NCBI RefSeq assembly: GCF_036381655.1
Contig: NZ_DASVCJ010000029.1
Span: 3,276-67,275, forward strand
Origin: Ferrovibrio sp036381655
GTDB taxonomy: Bacteria > Pseudomonadota > Alphaproteobacteria > Ferrovibrionales > Ferrovibrionaceae
Direction of reading: 5' to 3'
DNA: 64,000 nucleotides
Below are positions 35,139 through 43,087 of the stretch, in pieces (the stretch's first letter is position 1; each line of letters starts with the position of its first letter). The translations under genes and the position numbers were made by a program. The notes beneath the pieces are model-generated. The model made no database searches, was not told where the DNA came from, and saw only the letters and a list, made by a program, of their open reading frames with translations.

Positions 35139-37004
35139 TCAGGCGGCGCGGCGCCGGCCCCGGCGCGGCGGCTGCGCGGCGGCAGGGGTTTCGTCGAACA
35201 GCTCGGCGAGCTTTTCCATCATGGCGCCGCCAAGCTGCTCGGCATCGACGATGGTCACCGCCCGCTTGTAATAGCGCGTCACGTCATGGCCGATGCCGAT
35301 GGCGACCAGTTCGACCGGCGAGCGCTTCTCGACCCAGTCGATCACCTCGCGCAAATGGCGGTCGAGGTAATTGCCGGGATTGACCGAGAGCGTCGAATCG
35401 TCGACCGGCGCGCCGTCGGAAATCACCATCAGGATGCGGCGCTGCTCGGGCCGGCCGATGAGGCGCTCATGCGCCCACATCAGCGCCTCGCCGTCGATAT
35501 TCTCCTTCAGCAGGCCCTCGCGCAGCATCAGGCCCAGATTGCGCCGCGCCCGCCGCCAGGGCGCGTCGGCGCCCTTGTAGACGATATGGCGCAGATCGTT
35601 GAGCCGCCCCGGCTGCGCCGGCTTGTTGTCGGACAGCCATTTCTCGCGGCTCTGGCCGCCTTTCCAGGCCCGCGTCGTGAAACCGAGGATTTCCACCTTC
35701 ACCCCGCAGCGCTCCAGCGTGCGGGCCAGGATATCGGCGCACATGGCGGCGACCGTGATCGGCCGCCCGCGCATCGAGCCGGAATTGTCGATCAGCAGCG
35801 AGACCACGGTGTCGCGGAACTCGATGTCGCTTTCCTGCTTGTAGCTGAGCGGCAGGGTCGGATTGGCGACGACGCGCGCCAGCCGCGCGGCATCGAGAAT
35901 GCCTTCCTCAAGGTCGAAATGCCACGAGCGCGACTGCTTGGCCATCAGGCGGCGCTGCAGGCGGTTGGCCAGCTTGCCGACCACCGATTGCAGATGGCTG
36001 AGCTGCTGGTCCAGATGATGCCGCAGGCGCGCCAGTTCGTCGGCATCGCACAGATCGTCGGCGCCGATCACCTCGTCAAACTGCTTGGTATAGACCTTGT
36101 AGCCCGGCTCGCGGTTATGGCCGGCATCGCCGTAAGGCGGGCGGCGGCCCTTGCCCGCCTCCTCGCCGGAGCCGGCAACCTCCTGCTCCATGCCGGCCTC
36201 GGCTTCCATCTCGGCCGCCTCGCCGGCCGACGCATCGGCCGCCTCGGCCTGATCCATGCCGGAGGTGGCCGCCTCGCCCTGATCGGAATCCTCGCCTTCC
36301 GACTGGCTCTGCGGCTGCTGGCCCTGGGTGTCCTGATCCTCGCCCTCGTCCTCGTCATCCATCTCGCCGCCCTCCTCATCGGTGAGCTCGAGATCCTTGA
36401 TCAGGCGGCGGGCGACTTTGGCATAGGCGCGCTGGTCGCGGATCGCCTCGAAGAGGTGATCCAGGTCCTTGCCGCCCTTCTCCTCGATCCAGTCGCGCCA
36501 GAGCGAAACCATCTTGCGGGCGGAGTCCGGGATCGACTCGCCGGTCATGCGCTCGCGGGCGATCAGGCCCAGCACATCCGCCAGGGGGGCTTCGGAGCGA
36601 TCCTTGATCTTGGCATAGCCGCGGCTGCGGCATCTTTCTTCCAGCGCCGCAGTCAGGTTCTGCGCCACGCCGGCCATGTTGTTGGCGCCGATCGCCTCGA
36701 CGCGGGCCTGCTCCACCGCATCGAAGACGGCGCGCGCCGTGCCGCCCTGCGGCAGCATGCGGGAATGCAGATTGTCGTCGTGATAGCGCAGCCGCAGCGC
36801 CATTGCGTCGGCAGCGCCGCGGATCTGTGCGACCTCGTTGGCCGGCAGATCGCGGCTCGGCACCGGCAGCCGCGCCCGCTTGCCGCGCAGACCCGGCGTT
36901 TCCGGCCCGAAGCTGACCTGCAGATCGCGGTCATGCGAGATCGCCCGCGTCGCCGCCGTCAGCGCGCGCTTGAAAGGTTCGATCGGGCTTTCCGGTTTCG
37001 CCAT
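35139..37004 (-). CDS. cobT: Cobaltochelatase subunit CobT
   Basis: 621 residues. An acidic, low-complexity middle region (about 215-290, rich in Glu, Asp and Gln) is followed by a C-terminal von Willebrand A domain with a MIDAS motif DNSGSMRG. With CobS and CobN it forms the aerobic cobaltochelatase that inserts cobalt into hydrogenobyrinate diamide. ATG at 37004 is preferred over TTG at 37010. It lies 30 bases after cobS. No other cobalamin genes are in the window, which is common for this pair. Confidence 0.93.
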   Translation of the reverse strand: MAKPESPIEPFKRALTAATRAISHDRDLQVSFGPETPGLRGKRARLPVPSRDLPANEVAQIRGAADAMALRLRYHDDNLHSRMLPQGGTARAVFDAVEQARVEAIGANNMAGVAQNLTAALEERCRSRGYAKIKDRSEAPLADVLGLIARERMTGESIPDSARKMVSLWRDWIEEKGGKDLDHLFEAIRDQRAYAKVARRLIKDLELTDEEGGEMDDEDEGEDQDTQGQQPQSQSEGEDSDQGEAATSGMDQAEAADASAGEAAEMEAEAGMEQEVAGSGEEAGKGRRPPYGDAGHNREPGYKVYTKQFDEVIGADDLCDADELARLRHHLDQQLSHLQSVVGKLANRLQRRLMAKQSRSWHFDLEEGILDAARLARVVANPTLPLSYKQESDIEFRDTVVSLLIDNSGSMRGRPITVAAMCADILARTLERCGVKVEILGFTTRAWKGGQSREKWLSDNKPAQPGRLNDLRHIVYKGADAPWRRARRNLGLMLREGLLKENIDGEALMWAHERLIGRPEQRRILMVISDGAPVDDSTLSVNPGNYLDRHLREVIDWVEKRSPVELVAIGIGHDVTRYYKRAVTIVDAEQLGGAMMEKLAELFDETPAAAQPPRRGRRRAA

Positions 37005-37034
37005 GAGCAAAAAATCCCGGCGGCGGCCGGCCGG

Positions 37035-38036
37035 CTAGACCAGGTCGGCCTTGGCGGCGGTCTCGGGCAACTCCTCGCCGAAGCAGCGCTGGTAGTATTC
37101 GGCAACCATCGGCCGCTCCAGCTCGTCGCATTTGTTGAGGAAGGTGAGCCGGAAGGCGAAGCCGACGCTGCCGAAGATGCGCGCATTCTCGGCCCAGGTG
37201 ATCACGGTGCGCGGGCTCATCACGGTCGAGATGTCGCCGTTCATGAAACCGGCGCGGGTCAGATCGGCCACGGCCACCATGTTCTGAATCGTCTTGCGGC
37301 CCTGCTCGCCCGTATAGGTCGGCGACTTGGCCAGCACGATGGCGATCTCGTCCTCCGCCGGCAGGTAGTTCAGCGTGGTCACGATGCTCCAGCGGTCCAT
37401 CTGCCCCTGGTTGATCTGCTGCGTGCCGTGATAGAGGCCGGAGGTATCGCCCAGGCCGACCGTATTGGCGGTGGAGAACAGACGGAAGGCCTTGTGCGGC
37501 CGGATCACCCGGTTCTGGTCCAGCAGGGTCAGCTTGCCTTCGACTTCGAGCACGCGCTGGATCACGAACATCACGTCCGGACGGCCGGCATCGTATTCGT
37601 CGAAGACCAGCGCTACCGGCGACTGCAGCGCCCAGGGCAGAATGCCCTCGCGGAATTCGGTGACCTGCTTGCCGTCGCGCAGCACGATCGCATCCTTGCC
37701 GACCAGGTCGATACGGCTGATATGGCTGTCGAGGTTGACGCGCACGCAGGGCCAGTTCAGCCGCGCCGCCACCTGTTCGATATGGGTCGACTTGCCGGTG
37801 CCGTGATAGCCCTGCACCATGACGCGGCGGTTGTAGGCGAAACCGGCCAGGATCGCGAGCGTGGTTTCGCGGTCGAAGCGGTAGGCCGGATCGAGATCGG
37901 GTACATGCTCGGTCGGCTGGCTGAAGGCAGGCACCTTCATGTCGCTTTCGACGCCGAACACGTCGCGGACGGAAATCGTAATATCCGGCAGATCGTTGGC
38001 TGGCGCGGCAATGGTTTTGGTCTGGAGGGCCGTCAT
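37035..38036 (-). CDS. cobS: Cobaltochelatase subunit CobS (AAA+ ATPase)
   Basis: 333 residues. A MoxR-like AAA+ ATPase with Walker A GYHGTGKST near 76, Walker B VALVFDEYDAG near 141, and sensor segment FRLFSTANTVGLGD. It forms hexamers with CobT and drives cobalt insertion by CobN. The N-terminus ITISVRDVFGVESDMKVPAF is typical of CobS. It is between the J-domain gene and cobT on one strand. Confidence 0.95.
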   Translation of the reverse strand: MTALQTKTIAAPANDLPDITISVRDVFGVESDMKVPAFSQPTEHVPDLDPAYRFDRETTLAILAGFAYNRRVMVQGYHGTGKSTHIEQVAARLNWPCVRVNLDSHISRIDLVGKDAIVLRDGKQVTEFREGILPWALQSPVALVFDEYDAGRPDVMFVIQRVLEVEGKLTLLDQNRVIRPHKAFRLFSTANTVGLGDTSGLYHGTQQINQGQMDRWSIVTTLNYLPAEDEIAIVLAKSPTYTGEQGRKTIQNMVAVADLTRAGFMNGDISTVMSPRTVITWAENARIFGSVGFAFRLTFLNKCDELERPMVAEYYQRCFGEELPETAAKADLV

Positions 38037-38086
38037 ATCACTCTCAATGGTCTTCTTGGGCTAAGTCTCGGGCAGCCTGAACAATC

Positions 38087-38701
38087 TCAAGTATAGCCGC
38101 GCGATTGAAGATAGGCATAGGCCTGGTTGATGCTTTTGAGCATTTCCTCGGCGGCCCGGTCGCCGCCGCGGATATCGGGATGGTAGCGTTTTACCATCGT
38201 CTTGTACTGCGCCTTGATGTCGGCCTTCCGCAACGGCAGCACGATCGTCTCCAGGTCGAAGCCCAGCATCGTCAGCGCCTCGCGCTCGCGCGGCTGCAAC
38301 TGCAGCTCCGCCCGCGATTTCCGCCGGCTGGCGCCGAGGGTGATGCCGACATCGGCAAGAATGCCCAGATCGTCCTTGACCCAGACCTGCGGCTCCTCGC
38401 GCTGCGGCCTGGTGCCCAGCCGCCAGGTCGGCCGATGGCCCAAAACATCCTCGCGCTGATAGCGTTCCACATCCGCCGCGCTCATGCCGCGGAAGAAGTC
38501 CCAGCCGGCATTGTACTGACGGACATGGGTAAGACAGAAATGCCAGCGTCCCTCGCGCGGTTCCCGGCTTTTCGGCGCCGGATAGGCCCCTTCCTCCTGG
38601 CAGCCAGGATGGTCGCAGATCCGTGCGCGCACCCGTCCGAAACTGACGTCAACTTCGGCTTCAAGCAGGATTTTTCGCTGGGCGGAACGGGCTCTACTCA
38701 T
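38087..38701 (-). CDS. DnaJ-domain protein with N-terminal Cys/His region
   Basis: 204 residues. A C-terminal J domain (about 135-204) has the HPD tripeptide in VKRYHPDIRGGD. The N-terminal half has spaced cysteines and histidines (CDHPGC, then WHFCLTH) that may bind zinc. It would stimulate an Hsp70. This protein type is found next to cobS in many alphaproteobacteria, where it may assist the chelatase; that is inference from neighbourhood. It is divergent from bolA. The start at 38701 (MSRARSAQRK) is preferred over 38710. Confidence 0.88.
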   Translation of the reverse strand: MSRARSAQRKILLEAEVDVSFGRVRARICDHPGCQEEGAYPAPKSREPREGRWHFCLTHVRQYNAGWDFFRGMSAADVERYQREDVLGHRPTWRLGTRPQREEPQVWVKDDLGILADVGITLGASRRKSRAELQLQPREREALTMLGFDLETIVLPLRKADIKAQYKTMVKRYHPDIRGGDRAAEEMLKSINQAYAYLQSRGYT

Positions 38702-38808
38702 CACGGTCAAAGTATGGGTCGAAGCGGTGGCAGTGGCAAGGCGATTGCCGATATCCTGCTCCGGCGACCCTTGTTGCGTTTTTCTTGAGCTTTGCGGGAG
38801 TTTTTATC

Positions 38809-39096
38809 ATGTCGATCGCAGACCGCATGCGCGGCAAATTGACGGCAGCCCTGGCACCCAGCCGGCTGGAGCTTATCGACGATTCGGCCCGGCATGCGGG
38901 CCATGCCGGCACCAGGGGGCTGCCGGGCGGCGAAACCCATTTCCAGCTCGTCATCGTTTCCGAACGCTTCCGCGGTTTGAACCGGCTGCAACGCCAGCGG
39001 CTGGTGCATCAACTCGTTGCCGAGGAATTCGGCGCCGGCCTGCATGCTCTTGCAATCACCGCTCTCACGCCGGATGAGGACGGTACGGGACCGTAA
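38809..39096 (+). CDS. bolA: BolA-family protein
   Basis: 95 residues. The BolA fold segments ETHFQLVIVSERFRGLNRLQ and RQRLVHQLVAEEFG contain the conserved nucleic-acid-binding-like helix. A His near the N-terminal loop (ARHAGHAG) could ligate a [2Fe-2S] cluster with a monothiol glutaredoxin. The ATG at 38809 follows GGGAG with eight bases spacing. It is divergent from the J-domain gene. The glutaredoxin partner is not in the window. Confidence 0.92.
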   Translation: MSIADRMRGKLTAALAPSRLELIDDSARHAGHAGTRGLPGGETHFQLVIVSERFRGLNRLQRQRLVHQLVAEEFGAGLHALAITALTPDEDGTGP

Positions 39097-39233
39097 CGAC
39101 AACGCCCGCGAGCAGTCATCAGATCGATTGCACTTCCTACAGTGGCATGACATATAATTCATGCATTGATAATTTTCAAAACCTACAACCTTTTCATTTG
39201 ATAATCCGGGTCTAGCCTATTAATGGTTGTGGC

Positions 39234-39644
39234 ATGCCCATTACGCGTCAGCCGCAGCATGCCCATTCGCCGTTGAACGGCTCCAGTCTGGTGACCCGCA
39301 ATCTGCGGCTGGAACGAGGCCGGACCAGCATTCGCCTCGAACAACTGGAATGGACCGCCCTGGACCTGATCTGCGCGGCGGAGGGCCTCGACCGGCATAC
39401 ATTTGCCACCCTGATCGACCGCGATCCGGCCCGGCGGGAGAAGACCCTGACCTCGCGCATCCGCAGCGCCGTGCTGGGCTATTTCATCCTGCGCTCCGGT
39501 CTGCGGCCCGAAGGCGCCGGCTCGGCGCTGTTGCCGCGCATGCCCCTGGGCAACCGCGATACGGCGGTTTTTTCGCCGAACGGAGCAGCCGAAGCGAAAG
39601 ACGCCGAACTCAAAGACGCCGAACTCAAAGAATCGGCAGGCTGA
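39234..39644 (+). CDS. Ribbon-helix-helix domain protein (RHH_4-like)
   Basis: 136 residues. Residues about 20-90 (TRNLRLERGRTSIRLEQLEW then LDLICAAEGLDRHTFATLID and LTSRIRSAVLGYFI) resemble the RHH_4 family, in which a beta strand precedes two helices. It may be a small DNA-binding regulator. The C-terminal tail is acidic and contains a duplicated DAELK unit from a 15-base direct repeat. The gene is preceded by an AT-rich stretch (39150-39215). Target unknown. Confidence 0.72.
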   Translation: MPITRQPQHAHSPLNGSSLVTRNLRLERGRTSIRLEQLEWTALDLICAAEGLDRHTFATLIDRDPARREKTLTSRIRSAVLGYFILRSGLRPEGAGSALLPRMPLGNRDTAVFSPNGAAEAKDAELKDAELKESAG

Positions 39645-39667
39645 CCGGCCTGCGGGGCCGGAAGGCT

Positions 39668-40957
39668 TCACGCTTCGGCGGAAGAATTGGGCGGCGGCGC
39701 CGGAGTGAGTTTCAGCAGCGTCACCTGATGGCGCAGCCGGCGCAGAATCTCGAAGCGGAAACCGTGGAACATGAAAACCTGGCCGGGATCGGGAATCGTC
39801 TGCGTCTCGTGCAGCACCAGACCGGCGATGGTGGTGGCATCGTCGTCGGGCAGGTGCCAGTCGAACTGCCGGTTGATATCGCGGATCGTCGCCATGCCGT
39901 CCACCACCAGTGATCCGTCCGGCTGCAGGCGGTAGATCCGGCTGGCCGGATCGTGCTCGTCGCGGATGTCGCCGACGATCTCCTCGAGAATATCCTCCAG
40001 CGTCACCAGCCCCATGATCGCGCCATACTCGTCGACCACGAGCGCGAAATGCGCCCGCCGCTGGCGGAAGGCATTGAGCTGGCCGCGCAACGTGGTGGTC
40101 TCCGGCACGAACCAGGGCGTGGTCAGCAGCCGCGGCAGATCGAGCTTCTGCTGATCGAAGCCGGATGCCGCCAGGGCGCGCAGCAGATCCTTCGCATGCA
40201 GCACGCCGATGACATTCTCCGGATCGCCCTTCCAGATCGGAATGCGGGTATGCGGACTGGCCAGCACCTGGCGCACCAGCTCGTCCGGCGGCAGGTCGGC
40301 ATCCAGCATCACCATGTTGCGGCGATGCACCATCACGTCGCCGACCGGCACCTCCTCCAGGTCGAGGATCGAGCCGAGCATGTCGCGCTCGTGCTTGACC
40401 ATCCGGCCTTCCTCGGCGTGCAGCTGCAGCGCCGAGCGGATTTCCTCGCTGGCGGTCAGCGGCTGATCGCGCGCGATATGCACGCCGAACAGCCGCAGCG
40501 TGCGCACGCCGATCCACTGCACCGCGCGGACCAGGGGCGCCAGCAGGCGGATCAGCACCGCGATGGTCGGCGCCACCGCCAGGGCGACGCGCTCGGGCTT
40601 GTTGATCGCATAGGTCTTCGGCATCACCTCGCCGAAGATCAGCACCAGCACGGTCATCGCCACGGTGGCATAGGCGACGCCGACATCGCCGAACAGCGTG
40701 ATCAGCAGATTTGTCGCCAAGGCCGAAGCCAGGATGTTGACCGCATTATTGCCAAGCAGAATCGAACTGATCAGCAGCTCGCGGCTTTCCAGCAGCTTGA
40801 GCACGGCATTGGCCCCGCGCTTGCCCTCGCCGGCCAGATGATGGATGCGCGGCGGCGATGCCGCCGTCAGCCCCGTCTCCGACATGGAGAAGAAAGCCGA
40901 CAGCGCCAGCAGCAGGACAATGGCTGCGGCGGTTCCGACGATGACGGTATCGATCAT
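39668..40957 (-). CDS. CNNM/CorC-type membrane protein with CBS domains (HlyC/CorC family)
   Basis: 429 residues. An N-terminal DUF21/CNNM membrane domain (about 1-185, three to four helices, with SMSETGLTAASPPRIHHLA) is followed by two CBS motifs (about 205-330, DVMVHRRNMVML and HFALVVDEYGAIMGLVTLED) and a CorC_HlyC domain (about 345-420). Family members affect magnesium or cobalt efflux. It is the last gene of aroK-aroB-CorC, a frequent alphaproteobacterial order. It is convergent with the RHH gene. Confidence 0.92.
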   Translation of the reverse strand: MIDTVIVGTAAAIVLLLALSAFFSMSETGLTAASPPRIHHLAGEGKRGANAVLKLLESRELLISSILLGNNAVNILASALATNLLITLFGDVGVAYATVAMTVLVLIFGEVMPKTYAINKPERVALAVAPTIAVLIRLLAPLVRAVQWIGVRTLRLFGVHIARDQPLTASEEIRSALQLHAEEGRMVKHERDMLGSILDLEEVPVGDVMVHRRNMVMLDADLPPDELVRQVLASPHTRIPIWKGDPENVIGVLHAKDLLRALAASGFDQQKLDLPRLLTTPWFVPETTTLRGQLNAFRQRRAHFALVVDEYGAIMGLVTLEDILEEIVGDIRDEHDPASRIYRLQPDGSLVVDGMATIRDINRQFDWHLPDDDATTIAGLVLHETQTIPDPGQVFMFHGFRFEILRRLRHQVTLLKLTPAPPPNSSAEA

Positions 40958-40965
40958 GGCCTGTA

Positions 40966-42090
40966 CTAAGTAGCGGAACGGGCCAATTGTTCGGCCAGCA
41001 GGGCCTCGACCGCCGCCGGCGTTACGTCATTGCGCTGGATCGCCTGGCCGATGGCCTCGGCCAGGATGAAGACCAGATGGCCATCGCGCACCTTCTTGTC
41101 CTGCTTCATATGCTCGAGCAGGACGGCGGGCGTGAAGCTCCGGGCGCCCTCGACATCGGTCAGCCGCGCCGGCAGGCCGCTTGCGCTCAGATGGCGCTCG
41201 ATGCGCGGCGCAAGGGCTGCGTCGCATAGGCCGAGCCGGGCCGAAAGGCGGAAGGCGAGCGCCATGCCGACGGCGACGCCCTCGCCGTGCAGAAGGCGCT
41301 GCGAATAGCCGGTCTCGGCCTCCAGCGCATGGCCGAAGGTATGTCCGAGATTGAGCAAGGCCCGCTCGCCCTCCTCGCGCTCGTCGGCGGCGACGATCCG
41401 CGCCTTGTGCATGCAGCAGCGCGCCACGGCTTCGATGCGCAAGGCGGCATCGCCGGCCAGCAGCGCGGCGCCGTTCCGCTCGAGCCATGCGTAGAAATCG
41501 GCATCGCCGAGCAGGCCGTATTTGACGACCTCGGCATAGCCGGCCCGCAACTCGCGCGCCGGCAGGGTGGCGAGCAGGTCGACATCGGCCAGCACCAGGC
41601 GCGGCTGATGGAAGGCGCCGATCAGGTTCTTGCCCTGGCGGCTGTTGATCGCCGTCTTGCCGCCGACCGAACTGTCGACCTGCGCCAGCAGCGTGGTCGG
41701 GACCTGGATGAAATCCATGCCCCGGCGCAGCACCGCGGCGGCGAAGCCGACCAGGTCGCCGATGACGCCGCCGCCGAGTGCGATCAGGTGATCGCGGCGC
41801 TCGACTTTCAGGGCCAGCAGCGCCTCGCACAGGCGCTCGAAGCCGGCATAGGATTTCTGGCTCTCGCCCGGCGGCAGGATGACGGTCTCGCAGCCGATAT
41901 TCTTCTGCGCCAGGGCGCGGCGCAGCGCCTGCAGATGCGGCGTGGCGGCGACATTCTCGTCGGTGACGATCACCGCGAAAGGCCGCCGCAGCAGCGGCGC
42001 GATATGCTCGCCGGCCTTCTGGATCAGACCGGTATCGACCAGGATGTCATAGGCGCGATCGCCGAGCGCGACGCGGACTTTCCGGCTCAT
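40966..42090 (-). CDS. aroB: 3-dehydroquinate synthase
   Basis: 374 residues. NAD-binding GGGVIGDLVGFAAAVLRRG near 103, PTTLLAQVDSSVGGKTAIN near 130 and the zinc-ligand LNLGHTFGHALE near 246 identify AroB. It converts DAHP to 3-dehydroquinate in the shikimate pathway. It lies 3 bases downstream of aroK and 8 bases upstream of the CorC gene. Confidence 0.96.
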   Translation of the reverse strand: MSRKVRVALGDRAYDILVDTGLIQKAGEHIAPLLRRPFAVIVTDENVAATPHLQALRRALAQKNIGCETVILPPGESQKSYAGFERLCEALLALKVERRDHLIALGGGVIGDLVGFAAAVLRRGMDFIQVPTTLLAQVDSSVGGKTAINSRQGKNLIGAFHQPRLVLADVDLLATLPARELRAGYAEVVKYGLLGDADFYAWLERNGAALLAGDAALRIEAVARCCMHKARIVAADEREEGERALLNLGHTFGHALEAETGYSQRLLHGEGVAVGMALAFRLSARLGLCDAALAPRIERHLSASGLPARLTDVEGARSFTPAVLLEHMKQDKKVRDGHLVFILAEAIGQAIQRNDVTPAAVEALLAEQLARSAT

Positions 42091-42093
42091 CGC

Positions 42094-42843
42094 CTACTCC
42101 ATTCGAGAAATGTCTGCCCGCCCGGCGCCGGCTTCCGCCGCAGCCAGGTGACGGTAATCCTCCGGCAGGGCGCGCAGGATATCGTCGACCACGTCTTCGT
42201 GCGGCCCGTCGCCGGTGATGACGGTGATATCCGCCCCGGCATAGACCGGATAGCGTTCCTCCATCAGCCGGGCCAGGGTCTGCCGCATGTCGCCGTTCTG
42301 CAGCAGCGGGCGATGCGTGCGCCGGGCGCAGCGTTTGACCAGCACGTCGAGCTCGGCCTTGAGCCAGATGGAAATCCCGGCGGCGCGGATGCGCGCGCGG
42401 GTTTCGGGATTCATGTAGGCGCCGCCGCCGGTCGCCAGCACGATGCGCGGCTGCTGCAACAGCCGGGCGATCACCTTGCGCTCGCCGTCGCGGAAAGCGG
42501 CTTCGCCATGGGCGGCGAAAATCTCCGGGATCGTGGCGCCGGCCGCTCTCTCGATCTCGGTATCGGCATCGACGAAATCGAATCCGAGCACCCCGGCCAG
42601 CCGGCGGCCGACCGAGCTTTTGCCCGCCCCCATCAGCCCGACCAGAATCAGGCTGCGCAGCGCGCTTGCCGGCCCCGCCGCGGCAGCCGCGCCGGCCGTG
42701 CGCCCGGGAGCAGGTTTTCCGTCGCCAGGCGCCGGCGTGGCATCAGGCAGCGACTTGTCGGCTGGGGACTCGTCGGATGGGCCGGCGACGGCAGACGCTG
42801 TAGCACCGATGTTCACGTCGTCTCCGTTCAGGGGCGCGCGCAT
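42094..42843 (-). CDS. aroK: Shikimate kinase with a low-complexity N-terminal extension
   Basis: 249 residues. The kinase domain (about 67-235) has Walker A GLMGAGKSS, the shikimate-binding DADTEIERAAG and FRDGERKVI, GGGAYMNPE, and the lid RPLLQNG. The N-terminal 60-65 residues are Ala/Pro/Gly-rich and not found in typical 170-residue enzymes. The ATG at 42843 is used; a GTG nine codons later or an even shorter start inside the low-complexity part cannot be excluded. It starts the aroK-aroB operon. Confidence 0.9.
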   Translation of the reverse strand: MRAPLNGDDVNIGATASAVAGPSDESPADKSLPDATPAPGDGKPAPGRTAGAAAAAGPASALRSLILVGLMGAGKSSVGRRLAGVLGFDFVDADTEIERAAGATIPEIFAAHGEAAFRDGERKVIARLLQQPRIVLATGGGAYMNPETRARIRAAGISIWLKAELDVLVKRCARRTHRPLLQNGDMRQTLARLMEERYPVYAGADITVITGDGPHEDVVDDILRALPEDYRHLAAAEAGAGRADISRME

Positions 42844-42942
42844 TGCTTGCACCGCGCCACGCCGATACAATAAAGCAATTGCGCCACAATTCCACCGCGT
42901 GGCCGGGACCGTCCGGCACGCCCAGTCCGGAGCCGAAGCCGT

Positions 42943-43083
42943 ATGGCCCGTATGTCGATTTTCCTGCTGCTGATTCTCGTCCTGCTGCTCGGAGGCGGTG
43001 CCGTCTTCCTGGCCACCTGGAACATCCCGGCGCCCCGCGCCAAGGTGGAAAAGGTGATTCCCGCCGACCGGCTGGGAAAATAG
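42943..43083 (+). CDS. Small single-pass membrane protein (46 residues)
   Basis: 46 residues: a hydrophobic helix MSIFLLLILVLLLGGGAVFL at about 4-23, then a short basic/Pro segment ending VIPADRLGK. It lies 5 bases upstream of the 618-residue secreted protein and reads in the same direction, so the two are probably co-transcribed. Small proteins of this form are widespread in alphaproteobacteria. No function is known to me. Confidence 0.7.
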   Translation: MARMSIFLLLILVLLLGGGAVFLATWNIPAPRAKVEKVIPADRLGK

Positions 43084-43087
43084 ACGA

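Noticed and set aside
35100..38100. Cobalamin riboswitch near cobST
   Set aside because: The spacers around cobS and cobT are only 30-50 bases, too short to hold the element, and no B12-box-like sequence was seen.
39642..39661. CCGGCC-TGCGG-GGCCGG hairpin between the RHH and CorC genes as a terminator
   Set aside because: Stem is only six bases, overlaps the coding end and has no T-run on either strand.
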